The notes under the pieces: model-generated
Seen by the model: the letters and a program-made list of their open reading frames with translations, nothing else
Told to the model about the DNA's origin: nothing
Database searches by the model: none
Position numbers and translations under genes: made by a program
Source of the DNA: Phytophthora sp. 'mugwort'
Lineage: Eukaryota > Oomycota > Peronosporomycetes > Peronosporales > Peronosporaceae
DNA length: 64,000 bases
Direction: 5' to 3'
NCBI GenBank assembly: GCA_033558025.1
Contig: JAUCEF010000007.1
Coordinates: forward strand, 2,480,001 to 2,544,000
In this document: piece after piece, positions 1 to 11,036 of the stretch
How positions within the stretch are numbered: the stretch's first letter is position 1
How the letters are laid out: the number at the start of each line of letters is the position of its first letter

Positions 1-615
1 GCGGAGATGTCACTGCAGTGCTGGCGGCAATGCAGAGTAACACAGAATCATTGCGAAGTTATATTTTTCAATCCCTTGATATGCTGCTTTGGTATAGACA
101 CGCAGCCTTGCAGTGATGGTGTTCGCTTGCATCACAGCTTTTTTTTTTTTAAATTAAGAGTTTCAACATAAAAGCCCCTACACAAATTCATATGTCCAGA
201 TCTACCTCTCGATGGATGCAGTCCTATACCGAAGTATATAAGATAACCTCTACCTCCTCGTGGTAGTTGCTTCGAAGGCGGAGCAAAAGTGTTCGCCACG
301 GGCTGAAACGAAAGCTACGAATAGGCTCGCGAATAAGCGTGAGGAACGGTGCCAGGCTTTGAGAGCTGTGTTTTGCCGTTAGGTCCCGCATGGTAGGCTC
401 CAGGTGCTTCAAAATCGCGACGATTATGTAAACCTAACAACAAGAAAAAGGTTTATGTTGTATCAGCGTATCGTTTCAGTTCCAAAAGAGTCCAGCCCAA
501 GCGTTTATTACCTGGAATTCAGCTCCGTACAGGACGCTGAAATACGTGTAAATGACCACATTCTCCCAGTCAAAGTAGTTCCAGAAGTTTTGGCTGTGCC
601 AACGTAGCACAAGGC
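1..615. other. intergenic, no supported gene
   Basis: I see no recognisable gene here. A T-run lies near 140 and short open frames at 224-412 (-) and 404-607 (+) show no motif I know. The stretch lies downstream of the minus-strand gene ending at 616, so part may be its 3' UTR. Confidence 0.4.
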
Positions 616-3600
616 TCAATAGCGAGCCGTGGCATTGATCAATGACTTGCAAAACCTTTGCCCAAAGCGAAAAAGCGATACGTTAGTGCTCAGAACTCGA
701 CCAGTATTTTTGTAGACTGCACGTAAGCTCACTTGAGGAAATTCGCGCTCCATTATAATCTCTACCGCTTCTGAAATCGCAGTCGCTGGTGATGCCACAC
801 TATTGCCATCTGCTCTATTCCCACTCCGGCAAACACTTCGTGGCCAGAGAAACCCAGCCCATGGGCTTGTGAAACAATGTGACAAGAAACGCAGGATGTC
901 GACCTCCCCGTAACTCGGGTACAGCACCATCAAACTAGTAACTGGAAAAGAGTCGATAGCAACTTTGCCAAACGTTTTGACAATGCAGTGCAGCAGGGTG
1001 GGCGATGAATCCAAAGATAAGTCATTTGCGTAGTTCTTGTACAAACGGTTCATCAACTTTTGCTCCGAGTCTGTCGGGAAAAATGCATAGCTACTGTGCG
1101 TTGGGTCGGTGGCTGGAATCAGATCCGCCTCGTCCATGCTAGGTTTAGCTGGTGACTCCAAACGACTGCGTTTGCTCATAACGAGTTCATACAGGAGGTT
1201 GGCAAAGACGGCGGTGAAGCTACCAGCTGATTTGCAGGAAACAAAAGGAGATTCATTCACCGGTCGAATCTCTAGATCATTAATGAGCTCCCATGAAGCT
1301 TGCGAGATTAACACAAAATCCATAGGTGTCGACGAGTCAGCTTCGACACCATCTTTAATAGCTTGAAGTATTTTGCTCTGCAGTGTGGAGGCATATTCAG
1401 AAATTAACGCATTGAAAGTCTTCTCTCCAGTTAAATCCTTGGGAATATTTGTGATCTGCCGAGTGTGCGCATCAAACGCAAAAAGTTCACACTGAGACAG
1501 CTTTTCACTGGGACCACCAATAAACTCAAATTCGTAGCAAAGCTGCTTTTCAAGAAACGAGCACGGGCCCAGGATCTCGCTGGTATCACACAATAAGTCG
1601 CGCTGAAGCGCACATTTGTCGTTAAGGTCCAGAAGTTTGAGTTTTGAAAGCAAATTACTACACTCAAGCATCGAGGGAACACTTGACACAAGCGAAAGGA
1701 TCAGCTGAAATGCAACACAGCAGATATCTTCGGCATGGCAAGAACTCACGCAGAACCCAGCTGTGTGAGCGGCAACCGTGTCCGAAATGAATTTAACCAA
1801 AGGACTGGCTCCACTTGAAAGCAGGGAGGAGGATGCAAATTGCGAGCTCAAACAACACCGCAACCACTGTAAACGTCTGGCTGGAGTGATTAGCTGTGCA
1901 GGGCATTCATCATCGCGACTGTTGAGAGCTACCGTAAATTCGACCATCACTCGGACTTCAGCAATAGTTTGAGATATTGTTGCTTGAAACCCAACTAGAT
2001 CGAAAAATGTCTTCGCAGCTGTCGGAAAAGATAAACATCCCAGAAGTTCACGAAAACTTAGCGTTGCCAAATCGTTCAACTGATTATGCGGGTAGGCATT
2101 CGCAATTGGTCTGTCTTGCGCGTCACGTACCCCAGCCGCTGAATGATAGAGAGCACTTATGCTTCGACTATTAAGACGGGAAGAAGATTGGTTTTCACTT
2201 GGGTCTGAAAGAAAATTGCAAGCTTTCCAGAGTTCGTCGATGATCCCGAGCTTACCCGCCACCTTGAATGCCTGAGGAATTACTACAATATCCGTGATCA
2301 GTTCGAGCAGTTCATGTGGATCACAAGTCCATAGATACCTCTGCTCACTTGAAGGCATCGCTTCATCATACCGCGATTGTAAATATCGTTTACATAACTC
2401 AAAAATGAGTCTCGTTGTGTCAGAATTGGGAGTATGAGTAACAGTGTCTGCCACTGCCTTGCTTGAAATCAGCGTTCGTAAGATCAACTGGCCAGACGAG
2501 TGAAGCTCGGAAGTGCTGAGAATTCCCCGCCGGGTTCGCTTCGCCACACTGTCAACCACCAATTGATATACTTCAGTGACATTCCTCGGTTGCCGGAACG
2601 GGAACCATGGCTTGTTTTCTTCCATCTCTGTAGGTGCAAAAGAAATTTTACTCGAGTGGTCTGCCCAACAAGCATCGACGAGCTGCATGACCCCCACACA
2701 CATAATGTTATCCTGGCGGCAAGATACGATTTAATGCAGTTTACTGTACCTTTGCGAGTGCTGCGAGCAAAGGGTCAAGATCTGCACTATGAAGGCAAGT
2801 TGCAACGCTGCTAGAGATACACGTTACCCACCGCTTGTGGTACGACACGTCAGTGCCATCTTGTAAGCACTTCGGTAACGTGATCATAATCTACAGAACA
2901 AATAAGGTATCAACACATTAGAACACCCAAACGTTTGTAAGCACGATCGAATGTATCAGACCGTTGCAACTGAAAGGATAAGTGCCTCAAAAACACCAGT
3001 GCCGAGGTGCTCGTACTCAGCTTTTTCCACTGTGTTGCACGGGTCCTATCGGTCAATAAAGTGCGGGTTACGCGTATCTCTGATCAGCACTGACTCGACC
3101 TGGGCAGTGGCAGCCTGCAACAGAATAAATCTCACCTCTTCAGATATTGGAAGCTGTACTATGCGGTACAGTAATTCGTTTTCAGTTGCAATCATTTCCA
3201 GAACAGGTCTTTCCCACGTAGTATGTCGCTGCTTAATATACGTGTGGACAGGCAGTCGCTGCCATCGGGTAACCAGCTCTCGGCCTTGTCGGTACTCGCA
3301 TGTGTATGCTAAGATACTCAACGCCTGGATAAAAAAAATCGACAAAGTGAGACGAACTTGAACGACAAAACATCCCACAAGTGCGCTTCGACTTACGCAT
3401 CGAACGGTGCGCTTTTTAATGGCATCGGTCGATGAGTTTGATGTCTTTATCGAAGCCAATGGCCGCAGTCGAGACAAGTGCTGAAGTAGATCAGCAAGGA
3501 AGCCAGAGTCATCAATCGCCGCAAAAAGTTGTCGTGTGCTTGGGGCGTTGAGTAGCCACAGCTTAAACCATCGCACAGAATGGTTGTCAATTAGACACAA

Positions 3601-5070
3601 TACCATGAAGGGATTAACCCGCTTTGTTTCGACTTCAATTTCTGCCTTCGAGTACATAGTTAAAAGGCGGAACGTTGAGTGCAAGAGTTTGGCGAGTGCA
3701 TCGGGAGCAAAATACACCCAGTGTATCATGACCCTGCCAAGTAGTGTGTGTAATACGCGAAAGCAGTCTAGAACAGCGATAGAGCGTACATCAGTACCTT
3801 CGCAGATGTCCTGGCGGTACAAGAACAGCTCTCCGGTCTCCAAGTGCGATCCCATAAAGTCAACAACTGTCCAAAACAGCTCGAGAAATTGAGTTGCATC
3901 TTCAACTTGGCTCATCAAGTCGTAAACAAGCTTTTTGGCTGACTCAGCAGATCCGCATCGTTCTCCATAAATGTCGACATCGAGGAACAATCCAACTATT
4001 GCTGAGCAAGCCGCAGGAAAGAGCGGTCCGGAATGGATTATCTCCAGAATGGGCATCTACGCAGTAATCCACAAGGAATAAATACTCTCCAATTCCACGC
4101 CACCATTTTAGTGCCAAACAGACCTACCTGCATCAACTCGTCCAGTCCAGTCGCACGCTCCACGGGGTCCGTACTCTGTATCCGTCTGATTGTGGACGGG
4201 AAATCTTCCATACAAAGAAAGCTGTGCATTTAATCAACACACAAAAAAACTGTTTATTCGGCGTACAACAGCCAGAAAATTTCTCCGCGTGTTACCCACC
4301 TCATTGCCGACCCGGACATGTCATTGAGATCGCCGTCAAAAGTGAGCCTTTCGTAGGAGCAACTCTGCCGCAATCCCTGCTCGATATCTTCCACCGTTCC
4401 TTCTTCGTCCAACTTTAGCTGCTTTTCTCTCAGTTCGACGACACTCTGCAGTTTCTCCAAGAACGTCACTACGAAGTGCTCGTCCGTGTCTGCAGCCGTC
4501 AACTGGTTCTCCTTGTGAGCATTGAGCGCCTCCTCTAGCCTCTTCACCTCTTTTTCCACGTCACTCTGTACTTGCGATAGAGTAGCCTCGAGCTCACTGC
4601 TAGTCTTCACTTGAGCCTTCACTTGTACCACAACATGGGCACGGTCCTGCTGCTCCTCCGAAGCTGCGCCACTCACTGCAGCATCGATGCATGCACCCAC
4701 CCGTGACTGGAGCACACTCCGGACGAATTTAACCACCTGCAAGTGCCAGAATGATGGCTCCTGATTCTGCAGACTTAGTATCGTCGACTGGAAGTGCTCC
4801 AACAGGTCTACAAGCTACCACAAACAAGGAAAACAATCACTGAATGGGATTCAACTGCATCACACAACGCTTGGCACGGCGGTAGCGTACTGTCGTCTCA
4901 TCCCCCAGTGGATACAGCGCGTGGCTGATGAAAGATCGCTGTAGCAGCAGCAGCTCCTCGAGCGCGCCGGTCGCTTCGAGCTGCGACGGACTCTTCAACA
5001 TCAAGATTCGCCACAAATTATAAGTTTTGGTTATTTTGCCGCAATTGCTAATCAAAAATGTAAAGTGCAT
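616..5070 (-). CDS. large multi-exon host gene, product unrecognised
   Basis: Minus-strand open blocks at 5070-4837, 4802-4300, 4221-4128, 4056-3046 and 2703-616 read as one gene of roughly 1300 or more residues. Three introns are well supported. Intron 4299-4222 is GTGGGT..CAG and keeps phase 2. Intron 4127-4057 is GTAGGT..TAG, phase 0. Intron 3396-3325 is GTAAGT..CAG, 72 nt, so the frame stays open through it. The joins at 4836-4803 and 3045-2704 are not resolved. A start at the Met at 5001 or 5070 is possible. The second block is a charged, probably coiled-coil region (repeated Glu/Lys/Gln around 4400-4640). The rest is Leu-rich and probably alpha-helical, without a motif I can name. A large helical scaffold such as a nucleoporin is a guess only. 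The 5' end faces the metallophosphoesterase gene only ~70 bp away, suggesting a shared divergent promoter. Confidence 0.65.
4222..4299 (-). other. intron of the 616-5070 gene
   Basis: The donor GTGGGT begins at 4299 and the acceptor CAG ends at 4222. Splicing joins two bases of an AG. codon to one base of the next block, so both open blocks stay in phase. A branch-point-like TTGATTAA lies just upstream of the acceptor. Confidence 0.75.
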
Positions 5071-5141
5071 GTATTGAGAACAAAATTATCAGATCTACAT
5101 TGTGGTTTCTGGAACAATAATTGTGGTAAGTACTGCCAAAA

Positions 5142-6233
5142 ATGCGTTCATGGGAACTGGCGCTGGTGGCGGCGGCGGTGCTGCTGTGCCAGGCCGGCAT
5201 GTTCTACCTTCAGGCATGGCGCTGCCAGCTGCAGTTGCAAACGACAGGAGACGACACGGTCACGATACTGGTCGTGACGGACGTCCACCTGCTAGGCAAG
5301 CGGCGGCGCTCGTACGCCGAGAGGCTATGGGTCGACTGGCAGGTGCGTGCGGCGGCGAGGGCAGCGGTGGACGTTCATGCCCCGCAAGTGGCGCTCGTAC
5401 TGGGCGACCAGCTTGATGAGGGTAGCCGCTGGACACCGGACGCGGACTGGGGCGAGTACACCGGGCGGTTCTTCCGGGCCTTTGCCAGTTTCCTGCCCTT
5501 AAGGACGCTCTACCTGGTGGGCAATCACGACACGGCGTTCGGTCGGGACATGCGGGTCGAGGACCTGAAGCGGTATGAGGTCACATTCGGGGCGGCCAAC
5601 CGCATCGACGAGATCGAGGGACACACCATTGTGAGTCTCAACACAATGGCGCTAGACTCGGACGTAGTCAACAACGAGGTCAAAACGGAGGCGAGGAGCT
5701 TCCTGGACGGTATAAACTTTGACGGCCTGCGAGCGCGCACGGCTGGTAGCGTCATCTTACTCACCCATTTGCCGCTCTTCCGTGTGGATGACCTGCACTG
5801 CGGTCAAGAGCGGCTTCGCGAGTCGGGCCACGTCACATACGAGACTCCGGCTTTCAAGTACGAGACACACCACCATGTGCTCTCGCGCGAGCTGTCCAAT
5901 GAGCTGCTGGCCACGGTGAAGCCTGATCTGGTACTGTCGGGTCATACACACGCGTGGTGCGCGTACCAGCATCCCGACGCGTCGGCCATGGAGTATACTG
6001 TCCCGGCGTTCTCGTGGGGACAGCGCCCCGATCCGAGCTACGCGCTGCTACAGCTGCCGCGCCCAGGTCACGTTCAAGCGCACCAGCCAGAAGTGACGGC
6101 TTGCAGCTTGCCGCCAGAGCCGCTCGTCTTCGCCACGTACGCTGCGACAATTGCTATCGTCGTGTTAGGCCACGTCGTCAGGCTCGTGCGCAGGTTGCGA
6201 GCACCTACGATGGAGAAGGCCAAGGGCGCGTAA
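5142..6233 (+). CDS. membrane-anchored calcineurin-like metallophosphoesterase (MPPE1/PGAP5/Cdc1 type)
   Basis: An intact 363-residue protein. A hydrophobic segment at residues ~5-25 looks like a signal anchor. A second at ~328-345, followed by an Arg-rich tail, looks like a C-terminal membrane anchor. The metallophosphoesterase motifs are in order: VTDVHLLG (~46), LGDQLDEG (~86), GNHD (~127), THLPLF (~208) and GHTH (~265). They supply the Asp, His and Asn ligands of a two-metal site. The architecture of a catalytic domain between two membrane segments is that of the Cdc1/Ted1/MPPE1 family. Its members act in the early secretory pathway, where PGAP5 removes an ethanolamine phosphate side group from GPI anchors. 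That substrate is inferred from the family. The start ATG at 5142 is the first in frame. The gene is divergent from the large minus-strand gene and is visibly GC-rich, as is the host bZIP gene that follows. Confidence 0.85.
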   Translation: MRSWELALVAAAVLLCQAGMFYLQAWRCQLQLQTTGDDTVTILVVTDVHLLGKRRRSYAERLWVDWQVRAAARAAVDVHAPQVALVLGDQLDEGSRWTPDADWGEYTGRFFRAFASFLPLRTLYLVGNHDTAFGRDMRVEDLKRYEVTFGAANRIDEIEGHTIVSLNTMALDSDVVNNEVKTEARSFLDGINFDGLRARTAGSVILLTHLPLFRVDDLHCGQERLRESGHVTYETPAFKYETHHHVLSRELSNELLATVKPDLVLSGHTHAWCAYQHPDASAMEYTVPAFSWGQRPDPSYALLQLPRPGHVQAHQPEVTACSLPPEPLVFATYAATIAIVVLGHVVRLVRRLRAPTMEKAKGA

Positions 6234-7836
6234 GCATGACGACATAGGTAGCGGTGGATGACCGTCAGTTCCAGACTCAGCCCGTAATTAACTGGACTCA
6301 GATGTTGCAATGGGATCTCCTTTCCGACCATGTCTGTCGCCGCCTACAGTAACGAACGGCCCATCCAACCTAAAAAACTGCTTGTACCGGTACTGTACAT
6401 GTACAAGCAGTGAAAACTGCAACTGTGCAAGTTGGGAAAATAATACAATGTCCGGACAATTAGAATACAATGCCATATTGCAGTTGTAACAGGTGTGCGC
6501 AGGGCATTTCATAAGTCGATCTGCTGACAGCAGTGACCGGCCACCATGATTGTGATCATCACCACCGGCAAAGGGGAGAGTATCTTTGCAGTGCGCAATC
6601 AGGACTTGGCCACCGCGCTAACTTAAACATCAGTACTGTATGACCTTATACACGACACTGGCACCGGCATTGCTGGGCCAAAAGTGATCACGACCGTACG
6701 ACCTGCTTTAACACGTTGAAGTTGCTGTAGGCTGCCTGGCCCGCGTCAGCCACAACTGGCGCCTGCAGTTCGAGCTCAGTGCACAGCGCTAGCTGTTGAA
6801 TGCCCGAAGCAGACACGGGTAAGCTTTATGGACACATTTATAAGCTTTGCCATCTTCAGAAAGCAGCAAGTGACGCTGATTGACTGGCCGAGTGATGCCA
6901 CGGGGAAAACTGCATGTGCAGGTACAACATGAACCTGCTGCTGCCCGTCTCCACCCACGAAATTCCTCTCGAAATTCGAGTCGAATCGAGAGGGATTTCG
7001 TGAGTGAAGACGGGCAGTCGAGAGTCTCGATTACGTGGCCCCGTTTAACGCCGTCAAATCGTCGGAATCTCCCACCTTGAGGTCTTGCGCGGCGCTGACG
7101 TTCTACGTGCCCCGACGCCAAGCAGGCGCGGGCTGCGTGACGGAGGGCATTCCTCAGGGCGGCCGCTTAAGATGCCGCCTTGAGTGTGTTGCCGCTGTTG
7201 CCAACCGGCAGGAACAGCGAGGGAGTTTTGGCAGGTTGCCCACCTCCGAATATTAATAAAAACTTCAATCTGTCCGTCACGTTATGGACCGTCGCTGCGC
7301 CGATGAGCTGACATGATCCTCTTTCATCAGTTTGCGGCGCGGCCAGCGCCGATTACGCGCACCGACGGCTCGATTGGCTCGACGGGCTCCGCTGCGCCGC
7401 AGCTGGCGGCGCATGCAGGCGACAAGCTTGCTATCGCCATGGTCATACCATACATCTGCATGGACTACAGCACTTGTAAAAAAGCACTGAACGTTGAATC
7501 GGCTACCACATCGCCGAGAAGCGTTCGATTTTCTTAGTTTGGGCTCGGATTTCTGTGCTTCAATATAAGAACACGTCGATCTGGCAATCTATATTTTCTG
7601 TTTGTAACATCCTTCGCTTTTAAAACGCCATTACAGCTTAACATTTCTAGTAGGACCCTTCAACTGTAGTCCGACGTCCCTAAAATACTGCATTCTGACC
7701 AACCCAACATTGGGCCAGTTGGGTACCGAGAGCAGCGGCTTGCGGTCGTGACAGCGGGGTGCAAGCGCGCTCGACAGTCTTCAAGAGACCAGCCGAAGCG
7801 CAGATCAATTCAGTCGCAGCTTCCTACCATTTTGCA
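6234..7836. other. intergenic region with a long hairpin
   Basis: I see no convincing gene in this 1.6-kb stretch. Short frames on both strands show no known motif. It contains a near-perfect inverted repeat at 6941-7017 (listed separately) and the upstream region of the bZIP gene starting at 7837. Confidence 0.5.
6941..7017. repeat. 77-nt near-perfect inverted repeat (hairpin)
   Basis: Two arms of about 36 nt are nearly complementary. The left arm starts CTGCCCGTCTCCACCCACGA and the right arm ends TTCGTGAGTGAAGACGGGCAG. Only a few mismatches and almost no loop separate them. The arms are too long for an ordinary terminator stem, so a small fold-back/MITE remnant or a structured transcript is more likely. 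Confidence 0.75.
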
Positions 7837-9526
7837 ATGGAGACGCCGCTCGCGCACGCCTTCCACCCGCAGCACACGCTGGACGACGAGCTGTACCCGT
7901 TCCTCGAGGGTGAGGCCGTGGACTCGCACGACGATGAGCTCTTCATGGGCGTGTACCCAACATCCATCGCCGACCTGGACTTCGCCGCCACGGTGCAGGC
8001 GCTGCCGACGCACCAGAGCAACACGGCATCATCCTTCATCTCTGCCTCGCGGCAGCAGCTCAAGAACTTCGACGACGGCTTGCTGCACCAGCCGCTAAAC
8101 CTGCCGCAGTCGCACGAGAGCGCACTGCTGTCCCCGTCTGCCTTCCACGACCCTCCCAAACCGCAGCAGACCTTCGGCACATCGCTCCGTAAGAACTCGC
8201 GCTCGGGCGGCCGCCAGCGCTCACGTCCTCGTGTTGCGTCGGCGCCAAGCTCCACGCGCTCGGACTCGCCCACGTGCTCGCCGCCCTCGAGTATCAACGG
8301 CGGCAGCGACGGAGGCGGCTCGAGCATGAAGGACTCGGAGGAGATCCTGAATGCGCCTGTCAAGAGCCTCAACGAGGAGGAGAAGAAGCTACGACGACGT
8401 GCACAAGTGGCCAAGTCGGCGAGGAAGCACCGCAACCGCCAGAAGGAGGAGCTGGCGAGGCTGAGGGAGCAAGTGCAGATGCTGCAAGAGCAGATGGCCG
8501 TCATGACCCACCACCAAGGATCCAGCTCCCCGACCAGCATTAGACGCGAGCAGGACGTGATCACACAGCACCGTAAGCGCAAGAAAGTGGATGAAGACGA
8601 AGAAGAGGTGGGCGGTGGTGTGCTCACCGACCCGTCTATCGGTCTCATCTCCATGCCGCCCCAAAAGCCGCACATCCAGCACTGGTATCACCGCTTACCT
8701 GTCGACACGCTCGAGCGATCCACCATGCTGACGCGTATTGCCGACAAGCGTATGGCGATTGGAGAGCAGTACATTCGCGCTGAGTTTGGCGCAGGGACGT
8801 CGTATCCTTTGACAGACATCAAGCTGAACTCAAACGGACCCGATCTCGAGATCAAGCAAGTGCGTGGCCGACTAGTGTCAGGTTTCACCCACCATGAGGT
8901 CGGTGAGGCCTGCTGGAACTCGTTCTCGAACTTCGTCTTCGACGTGCCGGAGCGATTCCAACGCCACGTGACGTGTGAGCGCCTCATGGATCTTGATTTC
9001 AACACTCGCTATGGACGTACGATCGTCCCGCTTCTGCGTGATCACAAGGGGCGTATGGTCTACTTCCACTCGTATTTTCTGGTTCGCCGACACGTGCGCG
9101 ATGACTACGTGATGATCACGTGGGAAACAGTCACAGATGACGACTTGTACCCGCGACCGGCAGACGAGAATCCTGAAACAGCATTGCGCAACGACGAAGT
9201 TGGCTGGTACGTCCACTGCTACTTTTTTTTCATCAGTTCCTATGCTTTTGATCGCTAACGCTGTGTTTGTTTTGCTAAACTGTTTTATTTCGTACAGCAT
9301 GATTCTGGAGTCGGAGCGCATGCCGGACCAAGGTGTACGCACTATCTTCCGTTCCATCACACATAGCACGCCACCTGTCGGCGTCATGACGCACCCGCGC
9401 GGCAAGGTGAACGAAGCATTCTTAACGGTATTTTGCCGCAACGCCGACATTGTCGAGAACTCTGCGTGGAACTTACTGACGAAAACACACCCCGAGCGCG
9501 TTCCAAAAGCAGAAGTAGTCGGTTGA
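7837..9526 (+). CDS. bZIP protein of the oomycete 'M96 mating-specific' type, two exons
   Basis: The exons are 7837-9206 and 9298-9526. The 91-nt intron has a GTACGT donor and a CAG acceptor and is phase 2, rejoining both open frames. The ATG at 7837 is preferred because the open frame upstream begins only with a GTG. The protein (~532 aa) has an acidic/Ser/Pro-rich N-terminus. A basic region at about residues 185-205 (RRRAQVAKSARKHRNR) is followed by a heptad Leu zipper (LARLREQVQML). A C-terminal ~230-residue conserved domain resembles the START-like half of proteins annotated in Phytophthora as M96 family. The position normally occupied by the invariant bZIP Asn is Val (QVAKSA). Such non-canonical bZIPs are known in oomycetes. 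It is probably a nuclear DNA-binding regulator; targets are unknown. Three paralogues lie on the opposite strand nearby. Confidence 0.8.
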
Positions 9527-9704
9527 GCTAGACAGCTAACCAAGTCGTATTGCTTACTACAAACCAAGCTCTGACCTTAGCAACTGGTGGCCTCGGGTTG
9601 ATGAAGACTGGAGCCTTGTGTTGTGTGCCATTCCAGAGAATAATAATCCCTATTGTATAAATTTATTTACGTTGAGCAATGGACGTGCTCCTTCTCGCTT
9701 TGGT

Positions 9705-10667
9705 CTACACGCTGATCATACTGGTTTGCGAGGCCTGCGTACGAATGTAGCTGAAGACGGCGTCACCACATACCTTGGCTCCCTCCTCTGCCTTCTCTAA
9801 GTAATTCGCGACTTCTGGTGCTGTCGGAGGCAGTGAGAACGAGAGCAGTTTGGTGCAGATCGATCGGTATACGACACGCTCTTCGCCGTCTTGACATAGC
9901 TCTCGACGCACCATAACACTGTTGATAGAGAAGCATATCATTAGGAAAACAATATTATTGACACCCCATATCAAAGAAATTAAAGACGTACGCTCCAATG
10001 AGATCACGCTTGATAGTCGTCTCGGGCTTTACAGGATACATACAGGTCATCCTGATCCGCGAAGTCCCATACTAACACGCCGTAATTGTCGCCCATGCGG
10101 TAGAATACAAGCGAACGCGACTCAACAGAAACGCCTTGTGGCCTAGTAAGTACGCCGGCAGTGCTTCGGTAGTTCGTGTTCGACGTCGCGTAGCTGATGT
10201 TCCCTTGGGGCTTGTCCACAATCTCACCACTCTGTGACACTAGTGTGTGCTGCGGCCAGTCGGTGCCACAGCCTAGGACAGCATTGCAAGCTGACACGAA
10301 CACAGTCTTCAGATCCAAAAAGTCAAACACGGACGCCGCGACTGTTGTCACGATCTGCAGCTTCTCTTTCGTGACTGGCACGCTGCGCGTGGAAATGAAC
10401 GGCGATCCAGCGAATTCATTCCGTCGGTCTCCCGAAGTAGGATCTGCATTGCCAAATCTGCCTTTGAGTCCGTGCACATTGCGAGGTAGTCTCGCCGGCG
10501 CGCGTACGTTATCCGTCCGAAGTGCGTGAATGTATGTAACAGGCTGGCCATATTAAGTTCTGCGTTCGTGATCGTAGAATTCAAGACGAACACTTGCATC
10601 GAAGTGAAGAAACATCGTTGCGTCACCAAGGCACGGCGTAGCTGCTCGTTCACCTTCTCCGCCTGTT
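9705..10667 (-). pseudogene. bZIP/M96 gene A, 3' half (severed by the Polinton)
   Basis: This is the C-terminal part of the gene whose 5' part lies at 29349-29800. Immediately inside the flank the minus strand reads QAEKVNEQLRRAL, aligning with QAEKTNEQLRQAL of gene B. Open blocks at 10667-10348 and 10477-10004 carry the conserved C-terminal domain (VSVESRSLVFYRM; VLVWDFADQDDLY). The last exon, ~9918-9705, follows an intron with donor GTACGT at 9991 and an acceptor at 9920/9919. A frameshift near 10430 and another near 10015 show decay independent of the insertion. The product could not be made from this locus, because 18.7 kb separates the halves. Confidence 0.8.
10662..10667. repeat. 6-bp target site duplication, left copy (CCTGTT)
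   Basis: CCTGTT directly abuts the left terminal repeat. An identical copy abuts the right repeat at 29349-29354. Removing the element and one copy restores the paralogue-supported reading KRKQAEK across the junction in gene A. Six bases is the known Maverick/Polinton duplication length. Confidence 0.92.
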
Positions 10668-10840
10668 AGTAGTGGGTCATGGAACATTACGCCGGCAGTT
10701 TTTTTACTTTCCGTAATTTACCAGCGAGAACAATCCTGGAACCTTCTTTCGGACCAGGTGCTATTTTGACGACGCAACCTCTCGACCACCTGAGAGCGAA
10801 AGCCACGTCTTTTGGGTCTTAGGGTAGTTTTAGAACCGCT
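10668..10840. repeat. left terminal inverted repeat of the Polinton
   Basis: The repeat starts AGTAGTGGGTCAT and continues through AGGGTAGTTTTAGAACCGCT. It matches the reverse complement of 29175-29348 with only a handful of substitutions and one indel. Similarity stops abruptly after ACCGCT. Confidence 0.93.
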
Positions 10841-10882
10841 CGACCGACAAAATTCAAACTATACGATTGATAAATGCAATAG

Positions 10883-10912
10883 AGCATCACGCCGGCAGCT
10901 TTTTACCGCCAG
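10883..10912. repeat. internal partial copy of the TIR outer segment
   Basis: CATCACGCCGGCAGCTTTTT at ~10885 closely resembles CATTACGCCGGCAGTTTTTT in the outer part of the left repeat (10683 onward). It lies between that repeat and the Crinkler gene. It could be a scar of rearrangement or of a nested related element. Confidence 0.5.
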
Positions 10913-11036
10913 AGTAGCGCGATGCGTGGCGTCTCATCATTGGTTGGAAGTCTATGTGACACGCCTTCTTTTCCGCTTAAGTACGCCAGAAATTCTCTCC
11001 TCTTCCACATTCCAGAATCCGGCGGCTCGAGGAAAG

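Noticed and set aside
404..607. A 67-codon plus-strand frame near the left edge.
   Set aside because: No motif and no supporting context.
7824..8675. A 283-codon open frame on the minus strand.
   Set aside because: It is antisense to the intact bZIP coding exon, Ser/Cys-rich and without motifs; a GC-rich shadow frame.
10812..11036. An upstream in-frame extension of the Crinkler by 75 codons.
   Set aside because: CRN leaders start with a short segment before LFLAK; the ATG at 11037 gives the usual spacing, and the extension begins inside the terminal repeat.
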